This document shows, in pieces, positions 6,914 to 15,058 of a DNA stretch of 64,000 nt (positions are counted from its first letter, which is position 1; each line of letters opens with the position of its first letter). Source of the stretch: an uncultured Acidobacteriia bacterium (GTDB lineage Bacteria > Acidobacteriota > Terriglobia > Bryobacterales > Bryobacteraceae). The translations under genes and the position numbers were made by a program. Location of the stretch: contig CAIQWJ010000074.1 in NCBI GenBank assembly GCA_903875575.1, positions 124,001 to 188,000 of the forward strand, in the 5' to 3' direction. The notes beneath the pieces are model-generated. The model was given only the letters and a program-made list of their open reading frames with translations. It made no database searches and was not told the origin of the DNA.

Positions 6914-9739
6914 TTAGCTGCAGCCGCTGGTGCCGCCGCAGTTTTCGCACTTGTAGCAACTGCCGTTGCGGGTCATCATGCCGCCGCACTCGGCGCACAG
7001 CGGAGCGTCCGAAGTCACCGCGGCCTGGAAGGGCAACGATTCCTGCGCGGTCTCTTCCGTGGGACGCAACGCGGGTGGCGAACCGGCCTCCGTCACCCCG
7101 AACTCCGGTCCAATGAACTTCAGGCCCATCCAGCGGAAGATGTAATCCGGGATCGACTTGGCAAACGGGATCTGGGGATTGCCGGTCCAGCCCATCGGCT
7201 CAAAGCGCACGTGCCCGAACTTTGCGACCAGGAACTTCAGCGGCACCCCATATTGCAGGCAATAGCTGATGGACGTGGCAAAGCTGTCCATAATGCCTGC
7301 GATGGTGGAACCTTCCTTTGCCATGCGGACGAAGAGTTCACCAGGCAGACCGTCTTCGTAGAGACCGACGGTGATGTAGCCTTCGTGGCCGGCGATGGAG
7401 AACTTGTGCGTGATGGAAGTGCGCTCGTCCGGCAACTTGCGGCGAACCGGACGGTAGACGATCTTCTCGACGATGGCAGCGGCTTCCTTGTTGGTGAGCG
7501 TAGAGGCAGAGGACTTCTTCTCGCCCTTGGCGTTGCCGGAACTGAGCGGCTGCACCTTCTTGGAGTTGTCGCGATAGATGGCGACGGCCTTGAGGCCGAG
7601 ACGCCAGCTTTCGATGTAGGCTTCCATGACGTCGTCAACCGTGCACTCTTCGGGCATGTTGATGGTCTTGGAAATGGCGCCTGAGGTGAACGGCTGCACC
7701 GCGCCCATCATCCGGAGGTGGCCGGTGTAGTGAATGGTGCGCACGCCGTTGGCGGGGCGGAAGCTGCAATCGAAAACCGGCAGATGCTCGGGCTTGAGTG
7801 CGGGCGCGCCTTCGATAGTACCGGTTGCGTCGATGTGGCTGACGATGGTCTCCACCTGTTCCGGGGTGTAGCCCAGCTTGATGAGCGAGCTGGGAACGGT
7901 CTGGTTGACGATCTTGATCATGCCGCCGCCGACCAGTTTTTTGTACTTGACGAGGGCGAGGTCGGGCTCGATACCGGTGGTATCGCAATCCATCATGAAA
8001 CCGATGGTGCCGGTGGGGGCGATGACGGTCACCTGACCGTTGCGATAGCCATGCTGCTGGCCGGATTCGAGGGCTTCCTGCCAGACCTGTTTCGAACCCT
8101 GGAACATGTCGGTGGGAATATTGCGACTGTTGATGCCGTTGACGCAATCCCGGTGCATGCGGATCACTTCGAGGAAGGGCTCTTCGTTCTTCGTGTAGCC
8201 GGCGAACGGGCCGGTGGAGGCGGCGATGCGAGAACTGGTCAGATAAGCCTGGCCACTCATGAGGGCGCTGATGGCACCGGCATAGTCCCGGCCGCGATCG
8301 CTGTCATACGGGATGCCGAAGGACATCAGCAGCGCGCCCAGATTGGCGAAGCCGAGACCGAGCGGGCGGTAGTCATGGGAATTCTGCGCGATCTTATCGG
8401 TTGGATACGCAGCGTTGTCGACCAGGATTTCCTGGGCAATGATGAGGGTATCGACGCCGCGACGGAAGGCTTCCACATCGAACTGGCCGTTGACGCCAAC
8501 GAACTTCATCAGATTGAGAGATGACAGGTTGCAGGCGGAATCGTCCAGGAACATGTATTCCGAGCAGGGGTTCGACGCGTTGATGCGCGAGGTGTTCTTG
8601 CAGGGATGCCAGCGATTGATGGTGGTATCGAACTGCATGCCGGGATCGCCGCACTGCCATGTGGCTTCGGCGATGTCGCGCATGAGTTCGCGCGCCATGT
8701 AGCGATCCTTCTTCTCGTTGCTGCCGACGGAACGGGTCCACCATTCCTTGTCTTCGACGACGGCCTGCATGAAGTCGTCCGTAGCGCGAACGGAATTGTT
8801 GGCATTCTGGAAGAAGATGGAACTGTAGGCGTCGCCATCCAGCGAGGAATCGTAACCGGCTTCGATGAGAGTGTGTGCCTTCTTCTCTTCCTTCGCTTTG
8901 CACCAGATGAAGCTGCGAACATCGGGATGTTCGGCGTTGAGGATGACCATCTTGGCGGCGCGACGAGTCTTGCCGCCGGACTTGATGACGCCGGCGAAGG
9001 CGTCAAAGCCCTTCATGAAAGAGAGCGGGCCGCTGGCGCGACCGCCGCTCGAAAGGTGGCCGTTCTCTTCGCGCAGGGCGGAGAGGTTGGTGCCGGTGCC
9101 GGAGCCCCACTTGAAGAGCATGCCTTCGGTCTTGGCGAGATCGAGAATGGCTTCGAGAGAGTCCTTCACCGAGACGATGAAGCAGGCGGAGCACTGGGGG
9201 CGGGCTTCGTTGGTGAGCTTTTTGATGCTGTCCGTGGCCGGATCGTGGAAGTAGCCGTAACCGCGCGATTCCTTCACGCCGACGTTGAACCAGACCGGCG
9301 AATTAAAGGCCGCGTGCTGGTGAAGCATCATGTACGCGAGATCGCTGCGGAAATTCTCGCCAGCCTGTTTGGAGGCGAAGTAGCCGTCGTTCAGGCCCCA
9401 GTCTGCGATGGTGTCGACAACGCGATGCACCAGTTCAGCAACGCTGCGTTCCCGCTCGGGCGAACCCAGTTTGCCGTGGAAGTACTTACTCGCCACGATA
9501 TTGGTGGCGGTTTGCGACCAGTCGGACGGCACTTCAATGTCGCGCTGCTCAAAGAGGATGGCACCCTTATCGTTGCCGATGGTGGCGGTACGGGTTTCCC
9601 ACTGCACCTCATCGTAAGGGGTCTTGCCAGCCTCGAGACGGGCGGTGAAGTAACGTTCGAATTCTATTCCAGCGCGGGTCGGCGCGGGGGTATTAGTAGT
9701 AGCCAATTCTTTTATTTTCGCACTTGCGGTGGTGGCCAT
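6914..9739 (-). CDS. nrdJ: Vitamin B12-dependent (class II) ribonucleotide reductase
   Basis: This enzyme reduces ribonucleotides to deoxyribonucleotides using adenosylcobalamin and works with or without oxygen. The 941-residue product has the reductase core: FNSPVWFNVGV, RPQCSACFI with a redox Cys, WGSGTGTNLS, the active-site loop NPCSEYMFLDDSACNLSSL, and PTGTIGFMMDCDTTGIEPD. The C-terminal tail is Cys-rich (CAECGG, CYKCENCGG), a zinc-ribbon-like end typical of long NrdJ proteins. The chosen ATG at 9739 has AAGGA a good distance upstream. No other reductase is visible in the window. Two NrdR-box-like sites lie 70-116 nt upstream, and a terminator follows. Confidence 0.97.
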   Translation of the reverse strand: MATTASAKIKELATTNTPAPTRAGIEFERYFTARLEAGKTPYDEVQWETRTATIGNDKGAILFEQRDIEVPSDWSQTATNIVASKYFHGKLGSPERERSVAELVHRVVDTIADWGLNDGYFASKQAGENFRSDLAYMMLHQHAAFNSPVWFNVGVKESRGYGYFHDPATDSIKKLTNEARPQCSACFIVSVKDSLEAILDLAKTEGMLFKWGSGTGTNLSALREENGHLSSGGRASGPLSFMKGFDAFAGVIKSGGKTRRAAKMVILNAEHPDVRSFIWCKAKEEKKAHTLIEAGYDSSLDGDAYSSIFFQNANNSVRATDDFMQAVVEDKEWWTRSVGSNEKKDRYMARELMRDIAEATWQCGDPGMQFDTTINRWHPCKNTSRINASNPCSEYMFLDDSACNLSSLNLMKFVGVNGQFDVEAFRRGVDTLIIAQEILVDNAAYPTDKIAQNSHDYRPLGLGFANLGALLMSFGIPYDSDRGRDYAGAISALMSGQAYLTSSRIAASTGPFAGYTKNEEPFLEVIRMHRDCVNGINSRNIPTDMFQGSKQVWQEALESGQQHGYRNGQVTVIAPTGTIGFMMDCDTTGIEPDLALVKYKKLVGGGMIKIVNQTVPSSLIKLGYTPEQVETIVSHIDATGTIEGAPALKPEHLPVFDCSFRPANGVRTIHYTGHLRMMGAVQPFTSGAISKTINMPEECTVDDVMEAYIESWRLGLKAVAIYRDNSKKVQPLSSGNAKGEKKSSASTLTNKEAAAIVEKIVYRPVRRKLPDERTSITHKFSIAGHEGYITVGLYEDGLPGELFVRMAKEGSTIAGIMDSFATSISYCLQYGVPLKFLVAKFGHVRFEPMGWTGNPQIPFAKSIPDYIFRWMGLKFIGPEFGVTEAGSPPALRPTEETAQESLPFQAAVTSDAPLCAECGGMMTRNGSCYKCENCGGTSGCS

Positions 9740-9808
9740 GCTTGTAATCCTTCCAGATCATCGCCCAATGTCAGTTTTTGCTGCGCAATGGGGACAGTAG
9801 CAATGATG

Positions 9809-9855
9809 CCCCAAGATGTTGTGTAGGTCAAGGGTTTTGTAACTATAAATTGTGC
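9809..9855. promoter_or_regulatory. Tandem NrdR boxes upstream of nrdJ
   Basis: Box 1 at 9809-9824 (CCCCAAGATGTTGTGT) and box 2 at 9840-9855 (TAACTATAAATTGTGC) each match 12 of 16 positions of the NrdR consensus acaCwAtATaTwGtgt. Their centres are 31 bp apart, about three helical turns, which is the classic spacing of NrdR pairs. They lie between nrdJ and the divergent small exported-protein gene. Confidence 0.7.
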
Positions 9856-9905
9856 TTTGGTTACGTATTTGCAAACTACAAATGTGTTTGGGGATGATAG
9901 AAGAC

Positions 9906-10172
9906 ATGCTGCAGAAATTCGGTTTGGTTGCTCTCCTGCTAAGTGCAGGTTTTTCGATGAGTTGCGGGACGGCGAGCCGGGGACCGGATGGAAGCCTGCA
10001 CCAGACGCAGACGGGAGTCTCGGAAACGGGTTACCCGGGCGGCAAGCCAACGGATGCGGAATCGCCCGCTATGGGGAGTTCCAGCGAACAGAAATTTTCA
10101 CGGGATGCGTCGGAAGAAGCTAAAGTAGCTTCGAGCGAGACGAAGGCACCCGAAGCAGCTCCCGCAAAATAG
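9906..10172 (+). CDS. Small exported, possibly lipid-anchored protein
   Basis: About 88 residues from ATG 9906 (ATG 9894 is an alternative). The start MLQKFGLVALLLSAGFSMSC is a signal peptide ending in a Cys, a weak lipobox (S-M-S-C). The rest is hydrophilic, rich in Gly, Ser, Glu and Ala, and low in complexity (SSSEQKFSRDASEEAKV), with no domain. It is probably a small cell-envelope protein. It is divergent from nrdJ and shares its upstream region, but nothing suggests a functional link. Confidence 0.5.
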   Translation: MLQKFGLVALLLSAGFSMSCGTASRGPDGSLHQTQTGVSETGYPGGKPTDAESPAMGSSSEQKFSRDASEEAKVASSETKAPEAAPAK

Positions 10173-10189
10173 GAATCTCTTTTTTTTGA

Positions 10190-10289
10190 TAGCAAAGACG
10201 GTGGGAGGGGAACTGACACCAATGCGTACATATGTGCTACATATACATGTACATTGTGTGTGTATTTTTATGTGTACGTGTGGTATGAT
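10190..10289 (+). promoter_or_regulatory. Alternating purine-pyrimidine tract and promoter region of the toxin-antitoxin operon
   Basis: Positions 10226-10280 are unusually AT/GT-rich for this genome, with repeated acata/gtgt steps and the palindrome TACATGTA. A TGGTATGAT extended -10-like element ends at 10289, only 9 nt before the antitoxin ATG. Short palindromes at such a place fit autoregulation by the antitoxin-toxin complex. No other gene is seen in 10173-10297. Confidence 0.4.
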
Positions 10290-10297
10290 GGGGTTGT

Positions 10298-10543
10298 ATG
10301 ACAATCACTCGGTTCAGGCAGGATTTGTTTCAGTTAGCGGATCAGGCGATCCACGGACAGCGGGTGCAGTTTGTCTACAAAGGAGTGGTATTCCAGGTGG
10401 TACCGGAAAGCACAAAATCCAACAAGCTGGATCGGTTGGTTGGCCAGCCGACACTGGCCCCCGACGTAGATCTTCCGCAGGCGGGCAAGGAACTGGCGGC
10501 CGAAATGGAAGCGGCGTGGCAAGCGGACTGGTCTGAGATTTGA
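10298..10543 (+). CDS. Antitoxin of a VapBC-like pair
   Basis: An 81-residue protein with an N-terminal strand-helix segment (MTITRFRQDLFQLADQAIHG) followed by QRVQFVYKGVVFQVVPE, the layout of Phd/YefM-like antitoxins. The acidic, Trp-containing C-terminus (AAEMEAAWQADWSEI) would wrap the toxin. Its stop overlaps the toxin start by 3 nt (TTGA), so the two are translationally coupled. It should neutralise the downstream PIN nuclease and repress the operon. The exact antitoxin family is a judgement from layout. Confidence 0.75.
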   Translation: MTITRFRQDLFQLADQAIHGQRVQFVYKGVVFQVVPESTKSNKLDRLVGQPTLAPDVDLPQAGKELAAEMEAAWQADWSEI

Positions 10544-10920
10544 TTGCGTACCTTGATACGCACGTGGTGATCTGGTTGTGCGAGAACAACCTGAGTAAGA
10601 TCACAGCGCCTGCACTGGACGCGTTGAATCAATACGACCTTGTGATATCTCCGATGGTGACGATTGAACTGGCGTATCTGCGGGAGATCAATCGGATTAC
10701 GCGGATGCCTCAGGATATGCTGCGACAACTGCGCGAGCAGATAGGCATGCGGGTTTGCGACCACTCGTTTGCCGACGTGGCGGATGCAGTGACGTTCGAA
10801 GCCTGGACCCGGGATCCATTCGACAGGATCATCGTGTCGCACGCGAAAGCTAACGGATATGCGCCTCTGATCAGTGGGGATGAGGAGATCCGGAAAAATT
10901 ACCCCAGGACGATTTGGTAG
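10540..10920 (+). CDS. PIN-domain ribonuclease toxin (VapC-like)
   Basis: A 126-residue PIN domain starting at TTG 10540. It keeps the acidic PIN motifs: D6 in AYLDTHVVIWL, E43 in SPMVTIELAYL, and D93 in TRDPFDRIIVSHA, with a later SGDEEI. PIN toxins cleave tRNA or rRNA with Mg2+ when not bound by antitoxin. THVVIWL and DPFDR(I/L)I..A are typical of the VapC subgroup paired with Phd-like antitoxins. It is followed 6 nt later by the convergent end of shc. Confidence 0.88.
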   Translation: MIAYLDTHVVIWLCENNLSKITAPALDALNQYDLVISPMVTIELAYLREINRITRMPQDMLRQLREQIGMRVCDHSFADVADAVTFEAWTRDPFDRIIVSHAKANGYAPLISGDEEIRKNYPRTIW

Positions 10921-10926
10921 CGGCAG

Positions 10927-12885
10927 CTAGCTGTTTTCCGTGACCTTCACAAACGTGGCCAGTGCCATGAGCGGGAAGTACAGGCGGTAGTAATGGTAGT
11001 TGAGGTAGAAGACCTTGGGGAAGCCGGTCCCGGTGGCTAGTTCTTCCAGCCAGCCGCCATCTTCCTGCTGGCTATTCACCAGATACTGAATTCCGTGCTT
11101 CACGCTGGAACTGTAGGTATCGCCGCCCGCCATCAGCCCCATCAGTGCCCACGCCGTTTGGGTGGGTGTGCTGACTGCGGGGACGTACGCGCCTTTGTCG
11201 TAACTGGCGCAGCTTTCGCCCCAGCCGCCATCGGCATTCTGGAGGGCGCGAATCCACTCGTTGGCACGCTGGATGTGCGGCTCGTGGTCGTCCTCTTCCA
11301 TGGCTCGGAGGCCACGGAGCGCGAAGCAGGTTCCGTAGAGATAGGCAACGCCCCAGCGACCGTACCAACTGCCGTCTGCTTCCTGCGTGCCGATCAGATA
11401 ATCGACCGCGCGCCTGCAGGCCGGATGGCTGCGGTCGAAACCGTTGGCAGCCAGAGCTTCCAGTGCCCTGCCGGTGATATCGGCACAGGTAGGGTCGAGC
11501 ATCGCGTTGTGATCCGCGAAGGGCACGTGCTTGAGAATTTCCCAGTTGTTATCGACATCGAAGGCGGCCCAGCCGCCATCTTTCGATTGCATGGCGAACA
11601 GCCAGTCCAGCGCGCGCTGCCGGGTGGCGGCCTGTGCCTTGGCGTCGCTGGCGGGAATATGCTGAAGGGCGAGCAACACCATGGCAGTGTCGTCGATGTC
11701 GGGATACCAGTCGTTTTCGAATTCGAAGGCCCAGCCGGAGGGTTCGACGGAAGGGCGTTTGACGGACCAATCGCCTTTACGTCGGATTTCGCGGGCCTGA
11801 AGCCAGTCGGCGGCGCGGGTCATGGCGGAGCGAGCACCGGTGGCCGGCGTCTGGTGGAGGGCTCCGGCGGCCTCACCGAGGGCGTAGGTGCCTATGGCGG
11901 TGTCCCACACCGGAGAGAAGCAGGGCTGGTAGAAAAGCGTGGTGCCGTCATCCACCATCAGGCGGTCAAACTGGCGAATGGCCTCGACGCGCACGGGGTG
12001 GTCCTTCGCGTAACCGAGGACGTCGAGCGCCATGACGGAATACTGCATGGGCGGGTAGATGGCGCCGAGACCTTCGGAGTGCTTCATGCGCTCGAGCATC
12101 CAATGTTCACACTTGCGAATGGCGTCGCGGCGAATGCGGGCGAAGCCGTAGCGTTCCCAGAGTTTCAGGATGCGGTCGGACTGGATGAAGGTGGTGCGCC
12201 AACTGAGCCAGGGGTCGCTTTTTTCGAAGGTGACGCTCTTACCGGGGATAAAGAGTTCATCCAGCTTGAAACCGGCGGGTACGGGACGCTTGGGATCGTG
12301 AGCGTGGACGATAGCGAGGGAAACGATAATCGCGCGGGTCCACGACGACATCTGGTAGAGGGTCTTGCCGGGCAGCAGCAGGATCTCCGGCGGGATGCTG
12401 GGGGTGCCTTCGCGCGGATAAAGATCGAAGAGGCTAAGATTGACCTTGGTATAGCTGTTTGCGGCCTGAATGCCGCCTAGCGCGATGATGCGTTCCCGAA
12501 GACGGTTGAGCGCCTGCTCGTTCTTTTCGTTAATGAGAGCGGAAAGCTTCAGGGCGAAATATGCCTTGACCGAGGCGCTGATTTCGCTGGGGCCTTTGGC
12601 GTAAATGGCGAAGCCGCCATCCGGGTTCTGCTGAGAGAGGATGCGCTGAGCGGCGCGACCGATCTTGTCGCGGCTGGAAGGATTCCAGACTCCATTAGCA
12701 TCCGGCGGATGGAGCCAGAGCTGGAACAGAATATAGTCCGATTCGAGCGTTGTATCCGCAGTCAGCAGCGCGCACCAGTAACCGTCTTCGTGCTGGAGGG
12801 AAAGAAACTTACCTGCGGCCCTGTCGATGCTGTTACGCGAAGACTTCAGAAGAAGCTCGCTTACCTGATGGCTGAGGGTTGTCAT
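10927..12885 (-). CDS. shc: Squalene-hopene cyclase
   Basis: It cyclises squalene to hopene/hopanol, the precursor of membrane hopanoids. The 652-residue product has the catalytic D-x-D-D motif in YPDIDDTAMV and several QW repeats (SLQHEDGYW, QNPDGGF, QSKDGGW, QEADGSWYGRWG, QNADGGWGE, QQEDGGW). The start at ATG 12885 overlaps the ispH stop by 4 nt (ATGA). An in-frame extension to 13101 exists, but it lies inside ispH and has no cyclase-like sequence. It is a monotopic membrane enzyme. Coupling to ispH puts an isoprenoid precursor step and the terminal cyclisation in one operon. Confidence 0.96.
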   Translation of the reverse strand: MTTLSHQVSELLLKSSRNSIDRAAGKFLSLQHEDGYWCALLTADTTLESDYILFQLWLHPPDANGVWNPSSRDKIGRAAQRILSQQNPDGGFAIYAKGPSEISASVKAYFALKLSALINEKNEQALNRLRERIIALGGIQAANSYTKVNLSLFDLYPREGTPSIPPEILLLPGKTLYQMSSWTRAIIVSLAIVHAHDPKRPVPAGFKLDELFIPGKSVTFEKSDPWLSWRTTFIQSDRILKLWERYGFARIRRDAIRKCEHWMLERMKHSEGLGAIYPPMQYSVMALDVLGYAKDHPVRVEAIRQFDRLMVDDGTTLFYQPCFSPVWDTAIGTYALGEAAGALHQTPATGARSAMTRAADWLQAREIRRKGDWSVKRPSVEPSGWAFEFENDWYPDIDDTAMVLLALQHIPASDAKAQAATRQRALDWLFAMQSKDGGWAAFDVDNNWEILKHVPFADHNAMLDPTCADITGRALEALAANGFDRSHPACRRAVDYLIGTQEADGSWYGRWGVAYLYGTCFALRGLRAMEEDDHEPHIQRANEWIRALQNADGGWGESCASYDKGAYVPAVSTPTQTAWALMGLMAGGDTYSSSVKHGIQYLVNSQQEDGGWLEELATGTGFPKVFYLNYHYYRLYFPLMALATFVKVTENS

Positions 12886-13874
12886 CTGGCGATGCTGTGC
12901 AGTTGCGAGGGGCTGTTCAATTCCGGTGGCAGAGAGAAACGCACATCTTCTTCCACCATCTCCACTTCTTCCATGCTGCCGAAGCCCTGGGACTGGAGCG
13001 CACTCACGATGTTTTCGACGAGGTGTTCCGGAGCTGAGGCACCAGCCGTAACGCCAACGCTGGTAATGCCGTCGAGCCAGGCGGGATTCACTTCCGACCA
13101 ATCGTTCACGAGGAACGAATTCACGGCGTAGTTCTGACCGACTTCCACGAGGCGCTTGGAATTTGAACTATTGGAGGAACCGACCACCAGGAGCAGATCG
13201 CAGAACTGCGCCACGCCCTTGACCGCCATCTGGCGATTCTCGGTGGCGTAGCAAATATCCTGGGATTTCGGACCACGAATCATGGGGAACCTTTGCTGCA
13301 GACGCGCCACAATGTCCGTGGTTTCATCCAGACTCAGGGTGGTTTGAGTCAGGTAGGTCACACGGGTGGGGTCCGGCAGTACAAGGGCGTCCACATCCTC
13401 GACCGATTCCACCAGCACCATTTTCGACGGAGCTTCGCCGAGGGTACCGATGACTTCATCGTGGTTTTTGTGACCAATAAGGACGATGGTATTACCTTCC
13501 TTCGCAAACTTCACCGCTTCCAGGTGCACTTTTGTGACCAGCGGGCAAGTGGCGTCGATGATGGCGAGGTTTCGCTCTTTGGCCTCCTGCCGAACAGCAG
13601 GTGAGACACCGTGGGCACTGAAAATGGCGCGGGCACCGGAGGGAACTTCCGATAACTCCTCCACGAAGATGGCACCCATGTCGCGAAGTTCGTCGACGAC
13701 GTGCTTATTGTGGACGATTTCTTTGCGGACGTAGATGGGGGGCCCGTAGAGGTCCAGGGCGATCTTGACGACGTCGATGGCGCGCACGACGCCGGCACAG
13801 AAACCGCGGGGCTTCAGCAGGTAAATCTTTTTTTCGCCGGTCGTATTGGCGAGGATCGGTTTTAGTGACGGCAT
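12882..13874 (-). CDS. ispH: 4-hydroxy-3-methylbut-2-enyl diphosphate reductase
   Basis: The last enzyme of the MEP isoprenoid pathway; it uses a [4Fe-4S] cluster to make IPP and DMAPP. The 330-residue product keeps the three cluster cysteines, in KPRGFCAGV, IDATCPLVTKVH and DICYATENRQ, and the conserved SNSSNSKRL and TAGASAPE motifs. The start at ATG 13874 fits the usual short N-terminus; the longer open frame to 14054 runs into the divergent gene and looks non-coding. It overlaps shc by 4 nt. A TATACT hexamer on the minus strand at 13902-13897 could be its -10 box. Confidence 0.97.
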   Translation of the reverse strand: MPSLKPILANTTGEKKIYLLKPRGFCAGVVRAIDVVKIALDLYGPPIYVRKEIVHNKHVVDELRDMGAIFVEELSEVPSGARAIFSAHGVSPAVRQEAKERNLAIIDATCPLVTKVHLEAVKFAKEGNTIVLIGHKNHDEVIGTLGEAPSKMVLVESVEDVDALVLPDPTRVTYLTQTTLSLDETTDIVARLQQRFPMIRGPKSQDICYATENRQMAVKGVAQFCDLLLVVGSSNSSNSKRLVEVGQNYAVNSFLVNDWSEVNPAWLDGITSVGVTAGASAPEHLVENIVSALQSQGFGSMEEVEMVEEDVRFSLPPELNSPSQLHSIAR

Positions 13875-13939
13875 GGCTGCTGTGGGGTAAGTATTCAGTA
13901 TATCATCGTGAAGAAACCGAAAAGCGGAGGTTGTCCCAT

Positions 13940-14947
13940 ATGAAGGCGTGGAGATTCGTGCAGGGCTTCGGCCCGGAAAACCTTGAATGCGTTGAACTTC
14001 CGAGTCCGAAACCTGGCCCGGGGCACGCCGTGGTGAGGGTGCGCGCCTGCTCACTCAATTATCGGGACCTGGTGGTTGCGAAAGGGGGTTACGGGCGGGC
14101 GGTGAAGGTACCGCTGACACCGCTTTCCGATGGCGTGGGCGAGGTACTCGCCGTGGGGGCAGGAGTGACACGCGTCCAGGTCGGCGACCGGGTCGCCGCT
14201 ACGTTCATGCAGGGTTGGCTCGAAGGGCCTCCGGACGACGCGAAGGCGGCAACTGCGCTCGGGGGTGCGCTGGATGGGATGCTGGCGGAGGAAGTCCTGC
14301 TGGACGCGGCGGGATTGGTGCGCATTCCGGGCCATCTTAGCTTTGAGGAAGCGTCCACGCTGCCGTGTGCTGCCGTGACGGCGTGGCATTCGCTATTTGA
14401 ATCCGGCGGGCTGAAGCCCGGACAGACCGTGCTGGTGCAGGGTTCGGGCGGGGTTTCGACATTTGCGCTGCAGTTCGCCAAAATGGCTGGTGCGCGGGTG
14501 TTTGCGACGTCAGGCAGCGACGCGAAGCTGGCGAGGCTGCGCTCCATGGGGGCGGATGCGATGGTGAATTACCGGACGAGCCCCGACTGGGACAAGGCTG
14601 CGAGGGATTTCAGCGGCGGGGCGGGCGTGGACCATGTGATCGAGGTGGGCGGGGCGGGGACCCTGCCGACGTCGCTTAAGGCTGTGAAGCGGGGTGGCCA
14701 TATTGCGCTGATCGGAGTTCTGAGCGGTTCCGGGGAATGCGACCCGCGGCTGATTTTCCTGAAGCAGGTCAGAATGCAGGGGATTTATGTGGGCTCCCGA
14801 AGGATGTTTGAGGATATGAACCGGGCTATTGAGGCAGCCGGGATGCGACCGGTGGTGGATCGGGTTTTCGGGTTTGCCGAGGTTCCGGCGGCGTATTCGT
14901 ACCTGGAGAGCGGCGCGCATTTCGGGAAAGTGGTGATTCGGGTCTGA
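13940..14947 (+). CDS. Zinc-less medium-chain dehydrogenase/reductase (quinone oxidoreductase-like)
   Basis: A 335-residue MDR protein. The N-terminal GroES-like part has SLNYRDLVVAKGGYG and PLSDGVGEV, and the Rossmann part has VLVQGSGGVSTFALQFAKMAGA, which fits NADP(H) binding. The structural zinc lobe cysteines and the catalytic zinc ligand Cys are absent, so it is likely to act on quinones or enoyl compounds and not as an alcohol dehydrogenase, although many such proteins are annotated that way. The ATG at 13940 has GGAGG upstream. It is divergent from ispH. Confidence 0.88.
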   Translation: MKAWRFVQGFGPENLECVELPSPKPGPGHAVVRVRACSLNYRDLVVAKGGYGRAVKVPLTPLSDGVGEVLAVGAGVTRVQVGDRVAATFMQGWLEGPPDDAKAATALGGALDGMLAEEVLLDAAGLVRIPGHLSFEEASTLPCAAVTAWHSLFESGGLKPGQTVLVQGSGGVSTFALQFAKMAGARVFATSGSDAKLARLRSMGADAMVNYRTSPDWDKAARDFSGGAGVDHVIEVGGAGTLPTSLKAVKRGGHIALIGVLSGSGECDPRLIFLKQVRMQGIYVGSRRMFEDMNRAIEAAGMRPVVDRVFGFAEVPAAYSYLESGAHFGKVVIRV

Positions 14948-15058
14948 CCCGGTACCCGGTGTGAAACCCAGACCCCACCCGTGACGTATGGTAAACAAGG
15001 GCTGGACTGGTGGTCCCGCCCGCGCGGTATACTCACAACAGCAGGAGAGGGCCAAATT

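Noticed and set aside
9868-9890. A possible third NrdR box near nrdJ
   Set aside because: The candidate is one nucleotide too short to align with the consensus on both sides.
9740-9905. Cobalamin riboswitch upstream of nrdJ
   Set aside because: The leader is short and I find no B12-box-like sequence; the NrdR sites explain the region better.
11095-12480. 461-codon plus-strand ORF opposite shc
   Set aside because: It is antisense to a cyclase with intact QW and DxDD motifs and shows no domain of its own.
12886-13101. N-terminal extension of squalene-hopene cyclase
   Set aside because: The 72 extra codons lie fully inside ispH and do not resemble the cyclase family; the ATGA overlap start is better.
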